From contig NZ_CP154855.1 of the NCBI RefSeq assembly GCF_047302425.1, forward strand, positions 1,736,001 to 1,800,000: a stretch of 64,000 nt of DNA, given 5' to 3'. The DNA is from Oceanitalea sp047302425. Lineage in GTDB: Bacteria > Actinomycetota > Actinomycetes > Actinomycetales > Actinomycetaceae. The notes below the pieces were generated by a model, which saw only the letters and a list, made by a program, of their open reading frames with translations, had not been told where the DNA came from and did no database searches. Positions 25,595-34,108 of this stretch are shown here, in pieces; the stretch's first letter is position 1, and each line of letters begins with the position of its first letter. The position numbers and the translations under genes were made by a program.

Positions 25595-26226
25595 CGGCCC
25601 GACGCCGCCCAGGACTGCCGCACGGTGGCCAGGTTCCGCCGTCGGGAGTGGCGTAGCTGGACGAGGATCCCGACGACGGCGAGCACCAGGTCCGCGACGT
25701 ACCAGGCCGGGCGGCCGGCCAGGGAGACGTCGGCGCCGACGAGCGACTCGACGTCGAGCATGCCCAGCAAAAGCACGAGTCCGGCGATGGTGATGCTCGC
25801 GCCGGCGAAGGCGCTGACGACGATGAGCACGAGCTCGGGCAGGTTGGTGGCGATCGCGAGAAGTGCGAGCACGACACCGCCGACGAGGCCGACCATGATG
25901 AGTACCCACGGCTCCTCGGCGCCGACGGCGGACGCAACCGTCTGCCCCAGGACGAAGCCCATCGCGCCGAAGCCGAGGATGACGGCGACGGCGTAGAACA
26001 CGTAGGCGAGCGCCCCGAACACCACCGCCCCGGCGACCGCCGCGACCCAGCCGGTGACGGTGCCCAGGTACTCCTGACCCGTCAGCTGCACCACCGCGAC
26101 GGCGCCGATCCCGAAGCCGATGAAGGCGCCCCAGACCGCGAGCAGGACCCGCAGCGCGCCGCTCCCGCGGAAGCACAGCAGGAGACCCAGCAGCACAGCG
26201 AGAACTCCGACGACGACGTCGCTCAT
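25591..26226 (-). CDS. DUF4203-like multi-spanning membrane protein
   Basis: A 211-residue protein of six to seven hydrophobic helices rich in Gly, Ala and Val, such as VWGAFIGFGIGAVAVVQL and VLGFGAMGFVLGQTVA, resembling the TMEM198/DUF4203 fold. GAGGAGGC precedes the ATG. Its stop overlaps the start of the CREST-like gene, so the two are co-translated. Function is unknown. Confidence 0.7.
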   Translation of the reverse strand: MSDVVVGVLAVLLGLLLCFRGSGALRVLLAVWGAFIGFGIGAVAVVQLTGQEYLGTVTGWVAAVAGAVVFGALAYVFYAVAVILGFGAMGFVLGQTVASAVGAEEPWVLIMVGLVGGVVLALLAIATNLPELVLIVVSAFAGASITIAGLVLLLGMLDVESLVGADVSLAGRPAWYVADLVLAVVGILVQLRHSRRRNLATVRQSWAASGR

Positions 26227-26342
26227 GGTGCCTCCTCTCGCGCAGGGTTATGGCGATCATCTTGCGCGACGGCTGCGCTGCTCGCCTTGCGGACGGTGCC
26301 CGTTCTGGTGTCGTGGTGGATGACCGGCCCGGAGGAGGAACG

Positions 26343-27194
26343 ATGTTCGCCATCTGCGCCACGTGCGCCGTCGAGTACACGACGCCGCCACCCGAGGTGT
26401 GCCCGATCTGCGCCGACGAGCGCGAGTGGTCGGTGCCCGACGACGGGCAGCAGTGGACGAGCCTGCCCGCCCTGCGCGCCGACGGGCAGCGCCTCACCTG
26501 GTCGGAGGTCGAGCCGAACCGGGTGGAGATCGGCGCCGAGCCGTCCCTGGGGATCGGCCAGACCGCACAGCTGGTGACGACTCCCGCGGGCTCCCTGCTC
26601 TGGGACCCGACCGGCTACCTCGACGACGTGACGGTCGAGCGCATCCTCGCCCGCGGGCCGGTGCTCGCGGTCGCGGCCAGCCACCCGCACATGTTCGGCG
26701 TCCAGCTGGCCTGGGGCGAGGCGCTCGACGCGCCGGTCCTCGTCTGTGCGGCCGACGAGCAGTGGATCGGACGCCGCTCGGACCGGATCGAGCTCTACGA
26801 GGAGTTCCGGGAGGTCGGACCCGGCCTCAGGCTTCACCGCGTGGGCGGCCACTTCCCCGGCAGCGCGGTCGCCCACTGGGCCGACGGCGCGGGCGGCCGC
26901 GGCATCGTCCTCAGCGGTGACACGGTGTACCCCAACCCGGACCGCAGGTCGGTCGGGTTCCTCCGGAGCTACCCCAACCGGCTGCCGCTGTCCGGGGCGG
27001 CGGTGCGCCGCATCGCCGACCGGCTGGCGTCACTCGAGTTCGACCGGATCGTCGGCAACTTCGCCAACTCGATCGAGACGGGCGCCCGCGAGGCCGTCGA
27101 GTGGTCCGCGCAGCGGCACATCGCGTGGGTGCGGGGGGACCGCGATGGTGAGACCGGGACAGTGCCTCCGGCGAACGACCCGGCCGAGGCGTAG
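26343..27194 (+). CDS. Metallo-beta-lactamase-fold hydrolase with an N-terminal zinc-ribbon-like element
   Basis: A 283-residue protein. The N-terminus ICATCAVEY and VCPICADER hold two C-x2-C pairs, a plausible zinc knuckle. The MBL domain lacks a full H-x-H-x-D-H motif but has ASHPHMFG, then VGGHFPGSAVAHW and LSGDTVYP, the later metal-binding positions. GAGGAGGA at 26332-26339 supports ATG 26343. Related proteins are annotated as MBL-fold metallo-hydrolases without known substrate. Confidence 0.78.
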   Translation: MFAICATCAVEYTTPPPEVCPICADEREWSVPDDGQQWTSLPALRADGQRLTWSEVEPNRVEIGAEPSLGIGQTAQLVTTPAGSLLWDPTGYLDDVTVERILARGPVLAVAASHPHMFGVQLAWGEALDAPVLVCAADEQWIGRRSDRIELYEEFREVGPGLRLHRVGGHFPGSAVAHWADGAGGRGIVLSGDTVYPNPDRRSVGFLRSYPNRLPLSGAAVRRIADRLASLEFDRIVGNFANSIETGAREAVEWSAQRHIAWVRGDRDGETGTVPPANDPAEA

Positions 27195-27246
27195 CTGACG
27201 CCCTGCCAGTGGAGGCCTGGGACGATCCTGGAGGGATCGTCCGAGA

Positions 27247-27261
27247 ATCTGATAATCAGAT
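27247..27261. promoter_or_regulatory. Palindromic operator/promoter of the toxin-antitoxin operon
   Basis: ATCTGAT-A-ATCAGAT is a perfect 7-bp inverted repeat immediately upstream of the antitoxin start (27273) and includes TGATAAT, a plausible -10 box. An eight-base palindrome AGCATGCT follows at about 27262-27269. Antitoxin binding here would block RNA polymerase, the usual autoregulation of Phd/YefM operons. Confidence 0.6.
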
Positions 27262-27272
27262 AGCATGCTGCT

Positions 27273-27530
27273 ATGCGCACCGTCACGGCCACCGAGGCGT
27301 CGCGCCGGTTCTCCGAGCTGCTCGATGCGATCGAGGCGGGGGAAGCGGTGACGGTGACCCGCGGCAACCGGCCGGTGGCCGAGATCCGCCCGGCCCGTCG
27401 TCGCACGGGCCGCGACCTGCGCGAGGCGCTCGCTCAGGCCGACGCTCCCGACGACCGGTTCGCTGCCGATATCGCCGGGGCAGTGGGCGGCTTGGCCCAG
27501 GAGGTGGCCGACCCGTGGCGAGACGCCTGA
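27273..27530 (+). CDS. Phd/YefM-family antitoxin
   Basis: An 85-residue protein with the classic Phd/YefM N-terminal fold: MRTVTATEASRRFSELLDAI, then GEAVTVTRGNRPVAEI. This domain dimerises and binds the operator just upstream, and the C-terminal tail (residues about 45-85) is Asp/Ala-rich and is expected to wrap and inhibit the toxin. The toxin gene overlaps its 3' end, so the pair is co-translated. Confidence 0.88.
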   Translation: MRTVTATEASRRFSELLDAIEAGEAVTVTRGNRPVAEIRPARRRTGRDLREALAQADAPDDRFAADIAGAVGGLAQEVADPWRDA

Positions 27531-27922
27531 TCCTCGACACCAACGTCCTCATCGACTACGAGCGGGGGCAGCTGGATCAGGCAGCCCTGGACGACGATGA
27601 GTTGGCGATCGCTGCCATCACGGTGGCGGAGTACCGCACCGGCATCGAGCTCGCGAACTCGGTCGAGCGGGCCGCGGCACGGTCCCGTGCCCTGGCACTC
27701 ATCACCGAGGCGATCGAGGTGCTCGACTACACCGAGGCGACGGCCGCCCACCACGCACGGTTGATCGCCCACACGCGACGGTCGGGCAGAGTCCGCGGAG
27801 CTCACGACCTGGTCATCGCGGCTCACGCCGCCCAGACCGGACGTGTCCTGCTCAGCCGTGACGCCGTGGCCAGGTTCGGTGACCTACCCGGCGTCGTCGC
27901 CGAAGAGCCGGCGGGACGGTGA
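27515..27922 (+). CDS. VapC-family PIN-domain ribonuclease toxin
   Basis: A 135-residue PIN protein starting at GTG 27515, 16 bases inside the antitoxin gene. Acidic catalytic residues are in place: D8 (LILDTNVLID), E39 (TVAEYRTG), D98 (AHDLVIAAHA) and D116 (LLSRDAVARF). VapC toxins cleave tRNA or rRNA when the antitoxin is degraded. The pairing of a Phd/YefM antitoxin with a VapC toxin is known but less common than VapB-VapC. Confidence 0.88.
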   Translation: MARRLILDTNVLIDYERGQLDQAALDDDELAIAAITVAEYRTGIELANSVERAAARSRALALITEAIEVLDYTEATAAHHARLIAHTRRSGRVRGAHDLVIAAHAAQTGRVLLSRDAVARFGDLPGVVAEEPAGR

Positions 27923-27973
27923 CGGCCGAGCGTCCTCGGTCGCGTCCTGGGCGAGGGTCGACGCGGCGCGCCC

Positions 27974-30475
27974 TCAGCGCCTCGCCATGAGCAGGTGCGC
28001 GGAGAGGAACTGCCCGGTGACGCTGTGGGCGTCCTCGGCGATCTGATCTGGCGTCCCAACAGCGACGATGCGGCCACCGGCCTCGCCGCCGCCGGGGCCC
28101 ATGTCGATGACGTAGTCGGCGTTGGCGACGAGGTCGAGGTCGTGCTCGATGACGATGACGGTCGCGCCGCGGTCGGCGAGGCGCTGGAGGACGTGGAGCA
28201 GCGTGCGCACGTCGAGGGGGTGGAGGCCGACGCTCGGCTCGTCGAGGACGAAGACGGCGTCGGACTGGTCGCGGTGCAGCTGGGTGGCGAGCTTGAGCCG
28301 CTGCGCCTCGCCACCCGACAGCGCCGGGGTGTCCTCACCGAGCGTGAGGTAGCCCAGGCCCAGGTCCGCCAGGGCCTGCAGGCGGCGGCGCACCTTGGCG
28401 ATGTCGCCGACGGCGTCGATCGCCTCGTCCACCGTGAAGCCGAGGAGCTCGGGCAGGGACAGGCCGTCGCGCAGGATCTCCTCCGCCACGGGGGCGTAGC
28501 GCGAGCCGCCGCAGTCGGGGCAGGGGACATCGACGTCGGGCAGGAACTGGACATCGAGGGTCACCTGGCCGGTGCCGTCGCAGCGCGGGCAGGCGAGCGA
28601 GCCGGTGTTGTAGGAGAAGTCCGAGGCGCTGAGCCCGCGGCGCTTCGCCTCGTCGGTGGCGGCGTAGGCCTTGCGCAGGTCGTCGTAGACGCCGGAGTAG
28701 GTGGCCACGGTCGAGCGGACGTTGATGCCGATCGGCGTCGCGTCGACGGTGTGGACGCGCGTGATCCCCTCCGCCTCCACGGACCGGACGTGCTTGGGGA
28801 GGCGGGCTGCGCCGTCGTCGTCCATGAGGGAGGTGAGCGCGGGGACGAGCGACTCGAGGACCAGGGTGGTCTTGCCGGAACCGGAGACGCCCGTGACGGC
28901 GACGAGCCGGCCGCGGGGGATGTCGACCTCGAGGGGGTGGACGGTGTGGATTGCGTCGGTGGCGAGGCGGAGGCGGCCGGCGTCGAACATCGCGGACTCG
29001 TCGGCGCGCTCGCGGACGACGACGGGCTCCTCGCCGGTGAGGAAGCCGCTGAGCAGGGAGTCGGGGCTGGCCGCGAGGTCCGCGGCGGTGCCCTGGGCGA
29101 TGACACGGCCGCCGCCGGTGCCCGAGCCCGGGCCGATCTCCACGAGCCAGGACGCCTCGCGCAGGATCTGGACGTCGTGGTCGACGAAGACGACGGAGTT
29201 GCCGTCGGCGAGGAGGTCGCGCATGACGCCGAGCAGGCCGTCGACGTTCGAGGGGTGCAGGCCGATCGAGGGCTCGTCGAGGACGTAGAGGACGCCGGTG
29301 GTGCGGTTGCGGACGGCGCGGGCGAGCTGGACGCGCTGACGCTCGCCGGTGGACAGGGTGGAACCGGCGCGGTCGAGGGTGAGGTAGCCCAGGCCGAGCT
29401 CGACGAGGCGGCGGGCCATGCGCTGGAGGGTGTCGATCAGGCCGTCGGCCATCTCGTGCATGGTCGCGGGGAGGGTGGCGGTGACGGACGGGGCCCAGGT
29501 GACGACGTCGTCGAGGGTCATGGCGGTGACGTCGGCCAGGCCGAGGTCGCCGATGCGGGGGAGGCGGGCGCGCTCGCTGAGGCGGGTGCCGCCGCAGGTG
29601 CGGCAGGTGCCCTCGGTGAGGAAGCGGGCCACGCGCTTGAGGCGCTTCTCGTCGGTGGCGCGCTTGAGCTCCTCGGTGACGGTGAGCCGCGCGTTGCGGA
29701 AGGTGAAGTTGAGGTCGTGGACGTTCTTCTTCGTCGCGAAGGTGATGTGCTTCTTCTCCTCCGGCCCGTTGAGGACGATCTCGCGCTCCCAGTCCTCGAG
29801 GTCGCGGAAGGGGACGTCGGTGCGGACGCCGAACTCGCGCACGATCGCGGGCTGGACCTTGAAGTTGAACATCTGCCAGGGAAGGACGGCGCCCTCGTCG
29901 ATCGTCCTGGACTCATCGGGAACGAGGGCGGCGTCGTCGACGTCGCGGACGACGCCGGTGCCGGTGCACGTGGGGCACGCGCCCTCGGAGTTGAAGGCGA
30001 GCTGCTCGGCGCCGGGTGCCTCGACCTGCGCGCCGCACTCGGGGCAGGTGAAGGGGACCTCGGCGGCGACGTCGATCGTGGGCGGGACGCGGTGGCCGTT
30101 GGGGCACACGTGCGAGGCGAGGCGGGAGAACATGAGGCGGATGACGTTGAGCAGCTCGGTGGAGGTGCCGAAGGTGGAGCGGACGCCGGGCACGCCGGGG
30201 CGCTGACGCAGGGCCAGGGCGGCGGGGACGTGCTCGACGGAGTCGACGGCGGCGCGCGGGGCGTGGGACATGCGGCGGCGGGTGTACGTGGAGAGCGCCT
30301 CGACGTAGCGGCGCGAGCCCTCCGCGTAGAGGACGCCGAGGGCGAGGGAGGACTTGCCCGAGCCCGACACCCCCGCGATGGCGACGAGCTCACGCAGCGG
30401 GATGTCGACGTCGATGTCCTTGAGGTTGTGGACGCGGGCGCCGCGGACGGAGATGTGGTCGGGCTGCGAGGTCAC
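27974..30475 (-). CDS. UvrA-like ABC ATPase (UvrA2/drug-resistance type)
   Basis: An 833-residue protein from GTG 30475 with AAGGAGC 6-12 bases upstream. It has two ABC modules: Walker A AGVSGSGKSS near the N-terminus and TGVSGSGKTT in the middle, signatures LSTGERQRVQLA and LSGGEAQRLKLA, and Walker B LYVLDEPSIGLH and FVLDEPSVGLH. Zinc-finger Cys pairs appear as CPECGAQV, CPTCTGTG, CRTCGG and CPRCDGTG. It is shorter than housekeeping UvrA (about 940-970), and this class usually lacks the UvrB-binding domain and is tied to resistance against DNA-binding drugs. It is not coupled to other repair genes. Confidence 0.85.
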   Translation of the reverse strand: MTSQPDHISVRGARVHNLKDIDVDIPLRELVAIAGVSGSGKSSLALGVLYAEGSRRYVEALSTYTRRRMSHAPRAAVDSVEHVPAALALRQRPGVPGVRSTFGTSTELLNVIRLMFSRLASHVCPNGHRVPPTIDVAAEVPFTCPECGAQVEAPGAEQLAFNSEGACPTCTGTGVVRDVDDAALVPDESRTIDEGAVLPWQMFNFKVQPAIVREFGVRTDVPFRDLEDWEREIVLNGPEEKKHITFATKKNVHDLNFTFRNARLTVTEELKRATDEKRLKRVARFLTEGTCRTCGGTRLSERARLPRIGDLGLADVTAMTLDDVVTWAPSVTATLPATMHEMADGLIDTLQRMARRLVELGLGYLTLDRAGSTLSTGERQRVQLARAVRNRTTGVLYVLDEPSIGLHPSNVDGLLGVMRDLLADGNSVVFVDHDVQILREASWLVEIGPGSGTGGGRVIAQGTAADLAASPDSLLSGFLTGEEPVVVRERADESAMFDAGRLRLATDAIHTVHPLEVDIPRGRLVAVTGVSGSGKTTLVLESLVPALTSLMDDDGAARLPKHVRSVEAEGITRVHTVDATPIGINVRSTVATYSGVYDDLRKAYAATDEAKRRGLSASDFSYNTGSLACPRCDGTGQVTLDVQFLPDVDVPCPDCGGSRYAPVAEEILRDGLSLPELLGFTVDEAIDAVGDIAKVRRRLQALADLGLGYLTLGEDTPALSGGEAQRLKLATQLHRDQSDAVFVLDEPSVGLHPLDVRTLLHVLQRLADRGATVIVIEHDLDLVANADYVIDMGPGGGEAGGRIVAVGTPDQIAEDAHSVTGQFLSAHLLMARR

Positions 30476-30595
30476 GGGCTGCTCCTTCGACGCGCCGTCG
30501 AGCGGGCGGGGTCGTGGACGACGACGCCGGTGCGGCGCCGTCGTCCATCTTCTCCGTGGCCGTGACGCGGGGCGAGTCATCGGTGCCGGCGACGA

Positions 30596-30634
30596 CGGCG
30601 CGGGACCCTGTCCGGTTGGTGGGGTCCCGCGCCG
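30596..30634 (-). terminator. Terminator hairpin behind the amidohydrolase operon
   Basis: CGGCGCGGGACCC (30596-30608) and GGGTCCCGCGCCG (30622-30634) are perfect 13-bp inverted arms with a 13-base loop. The hairpin is 28 bases beyond the stop of the minus-strand amidohydrolase gene. No T-run follows. The rest of 30476-30662 shows no gene. Confidence 0.65.
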
Positions 30635-30662
30635 TGTGCGTGCGGCTACGTACGTGCTCGTG

Positions 30663-32054
30663 TCACGACGACGGCGCCCCCGCGGCGGCGAGGCGCTCGG
30701 CGATCCCGGCGACCGACTCGTGCACCTGGGTGCGGAGCTCGCCGATGTCGACGCCGACGAGCTCGCCGTCCCACTTGCGGACCTGGCCGGCCACCCACAC
30801 CGAGGAGATGTTCGAGCGGTCAGCGCCCAGCACGAGGGTCCCGATCGCGTCGTGCAGCGGCATGGTGTTGAGCGCCTCGGCGTCCACCGTGATGAAGTCC
30901 GCCTGCTTGCCGGGCGTGAGTGACCCCGTCCTGTCGTCCAGCCGCAGGGTGCGCGCCCCCGAGAGGGTGGCGAAGTCGAGGACGTCGCGGGTGGTGATCC
31001 GGCAGGGCGCCGCGTCGGTGCCGTAGACACCGTTGACCGCGCGCATGCGCTGGATCGTCAGCAGGGCGCGCATCTGCGTGAACATGTCGGAGGCCAGCGC
31101 CACCTCCACGTCCACCGACAGCCCGGGCCGGATCCCGTGCGCGAGCGCTTCGTCCACCGGCGGGACAGCGTCCTCGAGACCGATCTGGGCGTCGGACGTG
31201 GGGGCCAGGGAGACCGTCACCCCGTGGTCGCGCATCGCCGCCCAGGCACCGGCGGACAGCGCGGTGGAGTGGATCGACTCGAGGTGCGGGCCGAGCAGGC
31301 CCTGCCGCTGCCAGGCGATGATCGCCCGGGAGGCGGCCTCGCCGAACATGACGTCCAGGCTCACGCCGATGTCGAGGTCGCGCGCGATCTGGTCCAGCTC
31401 GGGGCCGTAGGCGAGGTGCTCGGCGATGTCGCCGGTGGCCAGGGCCGCCAGGCGGAGCGTGACGAGCTGGTCGTCGGTGGGGACGTAGGTCGAGCGGAGC
31501 CGAGCGAGGTCCGCCGGCCACTGGCCGTCCCAGTCACCAAAGTGCGGCGCCATGGAGGCGTGCACGCCGCGGATGCCGGAGTCGATCAGCGCGGTGATCG
31601 CCGCGTCGGAGTGCGCCGCCGTCCGGGAGTTGTGCGAGAAGTCGAGCATCGTCGTGATGCCGCCGTCGAGAGCCGTGAGCGCGGCCAGCCGCGTGCCGAC
31701 GTAGACGTCCTCGGGGGTGTAGACGGGGGCGACCCGCATGAGCGTGTGCTGCAGGTAGCCGCCCAGGTCGTCGACGTCGGAGATGGTGCGGCGCATCTGG
31801 GCCTGCCAGGCGTGCCGGTGGGTGTCGACCATGCCGGGTGCCACGATGGTGCCGCTCATGTCGATGACGAGGGCTCCGGCGTCGGGCAGGTCGCGGCCCA
31901 CCTCGACGATCCGCGTGCCGCGGATGAGGACGTCACCGCCGTCGATGATGCCCAGGGCCGGATCCATCGTCACGACGGTGCCGCCGCGCAGGAGGACGAG
32001 CCGGTCGGGGTCGGAGGCGGAGCGGGTGAGGGCGTCGAGGGTGCGGTCGCTCAT
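30663..32054 (-). CDS. Amidohydrolase of the ATZ/TRZ-cytosine/guanine deaminase group
   Basis: A 463-residue metal-dependent hydrolase. It begins with a composite beta domain (LLRGGTVVTMDPALG), then the metal motif APGMVDTHRHAWQ, later His residues in GVHASMAPHFGDW and ESIHSTALS, SLAPTSDAQIG, the Asp-containing SVDVEVALASDM, and the closing SLTPGKQADFITVD. It should deaminate or dechlorinate a heterocycle or a related amine. Its start overlaps the stop of the upstream gene (32051-32054), so it is translated behind the odd chimaera described next. Confidence 0.88.
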   Translation of the reverse strand: MSDRTLDALTRSASDPDRLVLLRGGTVVTMDPALGIIDGGDVLIRGTRIVEVGRDLPDAGALVIDMSGTIVAPGMVDTHRHAWQAQMRRTISDVDDLGGYLQHTLMRVAPVYTPEDVYVGTRLAALTALDGGITTMLDFSHNSRTAAHSDAAITALIDSGIRGVHASMAPHFGDWDGQWPADLARLRSTYVPTDDQLVTLRLAALATGDIAEHLAYGPELDQIARDLDIGVSLDVMFGEAASRAIIAWQRQGLLGPHLESIHSTALSAGAWAAMRDHGVTVSLAPTSDAQIGLEDAVPPVDEALAHGIRPGLSVDVEVALASDMFTQMRALLTIQRMRAVNGVYGTDAAPCRITTRDVLDFATLSGARTLRLDDRTGSLTPGKQADFITVDAEALNTMPLHDAIGTLVLGADRSNISSVWVAGQVRKWDGELVGVDIGELRTQVHESVAGIAERLAAAGAPSS

Positions 32055-32791
32055 CGGTTGTCCTTCCGCTGCATGGTGTAGCCGGCGTGGTGCAGGGCGT
32101 CGCCGGCGAAGTGGCCGAAGGCCCAGAAGCCGAGGTCGTCGAGGTAGTCGATGCGGTCGCCGTCCACCCAGTAGCTGCCCTGGAAGGCGTGCGGCCGCCC
32201 GCCGCGGGTCTCGTCGTAGCGGCCGTCGGCGGTGAGCTCCTGGTGGAGGAAGTCCTCGGTGTCCACCCACACGCCGACGCGGGCCGGGTCGACGGCGAGG
32301 CGCTCGGGCGTGAGGCCGACCGTGGGGCGGCCGGCGAGGTGCTCGCCGGCCCAGTACGTGGGGCGGCCCTCCCGCAGCACCGCGAGGAGGTGCTCGGGAC
32401 GGGCGACGGCGGTGTGCAGCGCCGCCGTGAGGTCGCGTGCGTGCTCGTCGGGGACGACGACGAGGCTCGCGTCGGCGCCGGGGGCGAGGGTCCCGGCCCC
32501 CGTGCCACGGGCGGCGACGCCGAGGGCGACGTCGACGTCGAGACGCGCGGGGAGGATGGTGGTGCCGGTCGCGTCGACGACCACGGCGCCGTCGTCCTCC
32601 GCGGCGGTGACGATGCCGGGACCGACGCCGACGACGACGCTCCCGCCGATGAGGACGTCGGCTCCGGTCATGGTGCCGATGAGCGGGTCGAGGGTGTGGA
32701 CGGTCGCGTTGGTGAGGAGGAGGGGACGGTCGGCGCCGGCGCGGACGGAGTCGAGGCCGGCGGGGGTGAAGGCGGGGTATGTGGTTGCCAT
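32051..32791 (-). CDS. Chimaera of an amidohydrolase beta-domain (no catalytic barrel) and an Atu4866 domain
   Basis: A 246-residue protein. Residues about 22-115 read like the two halves of an amidohydrolase composite domain joined directly: LLLTNATVHTLDPLIG...ILPARLDVDVALG...GTLAPGADASLVVV, with no His-x-His motif and no barrel between them. Residues about 165-243 match the Atu4866 family: VGVWVDTEDF, then ELTADGRYDETRGGR and YLDDLGFWAFGHF...HHAGYTMQR. The ATG at 32791 has GGTGGAGG upstream. The gene overlaps the functional amidohydrolase by 4 bases. The N-terminal half is presumably enzymatically dead; the Atu4866 domain has no known activity. Confidence 0.7.
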   Translation of the reverse strand: MATTYPAFTPAGLDSVRAGADRPLLLTNATVHTLDPLIGTMTGADVLIGGSVVVGVGPGIVTAAEDDGAVVVDATGTTILPARLDVDVALGVAARGTGAGTLAPGADASLVVVPDEHARDLTAALHTAVARPEHLLAVLREGRPTYWAGEHLAGRPTVGLTPERLAVDPARVGVWVDTEDFLHQELTADGRYDETRGGRPHAFQGSYWVDGDRIDYLDDLGFWAFGHFAGDALHHAGYTMQRKDNR

Positions 32792-32881
32792 GCCTCCACC
32801 CTCGTGCGGCGCGATCGGGCGGGGAAGGCCGGGCTGCACCCAGGGAGTGGCGCACCCTGGCTGCGTAGCAGAGGATCGCGA

Positions 32882-33439
32882 CTACGGGCGGACGGCGTAG
32901 TGGAGGTAGACGCTGCCGTCGGGGAACCGCCGGTCCTTTTGCAGCTCGAGCTGGACCGCCATGGGCGGGAGGGCACGCAGGCCGCCGCCGAGCGTGCGGG
33001 GGCTGATGACGAGGTGCAGCTCGTCGACGAGTCCGGCCGCGAAGGCGTGACCGGCGAGCGTGGGACCGAAGACGCTGAGGTCCGCGGGGGAGTCGGCCTT
33101 GAGGCGGCGCACGGCCTCGGCGTCGAAGCGGGACTCGAGCCGGGTGCGTCGCGTGGGGACGTCGGTCAGCGTGGTCGAGTAGACCACCTTGTCCACCCGC
33201 TGCCACCACGTCGCGAAGGCCCGCTCGTGCTCACCCCACTCGGCCGGGATCGGATCTGTGTCCCACACCTGCATGAGCTCGTACGTGCGTCTCCCGTAGA
33301 GCTCGGTGCCGATCCGCTCCTGGAGCTCGTTGAGGAAGTCGAAGAGCTCGGGTGACGGCTCCCCACCGTCACCCTCCGTGGTGGGGTCGGCGATATAGCC
33401 GTCGAGCGAGCAGATGGGGACGTACAGCAGCGAGCCCAC
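32882..33439 (-). CDS. RibD/dihydrofolate-reductase-fold protein
   Basis: A 185-residue protein of the DHFR-like/RibD C-terminal group. GTG 33439 with GAGGAGG upstream starts SLLYVPICSLDGYIAD, the typical first strand with S-L-D-G-Y. TELYGRRTYELMQ follows, then LSVFGPTLAGHAFAAGLVDELHL and GGGLRALPP, the NADP-binding strand order of the family. Small stand-alone members reduce unidentified substrates. Confidence 0.85.
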   Translation of the reverse strand: MGSLLYVPICSLDGYIADPTTEGDGGEPSPELFDFLNELQERIGTELYGRRTYELMQVWDTDPIPAEWGEHERAFATWWQRVDKVVYSTTLTDVPTRRTRLESRFDAEAVRRLKADSPADLSVFGPTLAGHAFAAGLVDELHLVISPRTLGGGLRALPPMAVQLELQKDRRFPDGSVYLHYAVRP

Positions 33440-33545
33440 GGGGCCTCCTCGGGTGGGATGGTGCCGGTACCGACAGATCTCGACGGCGGAACTCATCGGT
33501 TCCGCCGCTGTGCACGATCAGAGCTGGCGCGGTGGCTCTTGGCCG

Positions 33546-34064
33546 TCAGGCGGACCGCGGTGTCTCGACGCCGTCGAGGGCGGTGCCGGTGCCCATCTTG
33601 CCCGCCGGGATGACGCTGAGGCTGCCGTCGCCCTCGAGGACGACGGCACCGATGTCGGCGAGGTCGCCGTTGCCCGTGGCGCGCACCGCCTGCCGCAGCT
33701 CGCCCATGGTCACGCGCTCCTCGCGGAGGGCCTTCTCCAGCGGCTGCCCGTCGCGGAGCAGCAGCGTCGGCTTCGCGGTGATGACCGACCGAGAGCTGGG
33801 GACGCGGGTTGAGGTCCACGTGATGGCCAGCTGCAGCACGGTGAGCAGACTGAAGGCGGCGAGGCCCTCGGCCCAGGTGACGTTCGTGTCGAGCAGGACC
33901 GTGGCCAGGATCGAGCCGAGCGCGACGGAGACGATGAGATCGAAGGCGTTGAGCTTGGCCAGCGTCCGTTTCCCGGTGACGCGCAGGATGAGGACCAGTG
34001 CCACGTACGCAGCGGCGCCGACGGCGAGGATGCGGACGATGTCGGACCAGGTGTCGAACCACAT
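33546..34064 (-). CDS. DUF421/YetF-like membrane protein
   Basis: A 172-residue protein with three N-terminal membrane helices and a soluble C-terminal YetF domain. LRVTGKRTLAKLNAFDLIVSVALGS is the DUF421 signature (R-x-x-GKR-x-x-x-x-x-x-x-DL), and KPTLLLRDGQPLEKALREERVT marks the cytosolic domain. It may sense or process cell-envelope signals; no activity is established. It sits divergently from a PH-domain gene. Confidence 0.82.
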   Translation of the reverse strand: MWFDTWSDIVRILAVGAAAYVALVLILRVTGKRTLAKLNAFDLIVSVALGSILATVLLDTNVTWAEGLAAFSLLTVLQLAITWTSTRVPSSRSVITAKPTLLLRDGQPLEKALREERVTMGELRQAVRATGNGDLADIGAVVLEGDGSLSVIPAGKMGTGTALDGVETPRSA

Positions 34065-34108
34065 GGTGCCAGCCCAGCACGGACCGGACCGGGCGGCGAC
34101 TGCGGGGC

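Noticed and set aside
27995..30565. An 856-codon open frame antisense to the UvrA-like gene
   Set aside because: It is rich in Gly/Ala/Val/Asp with no known motif, and mirrors the codon bias of the real minus-strand gene; typical shadow frame in GC-rich DNA.
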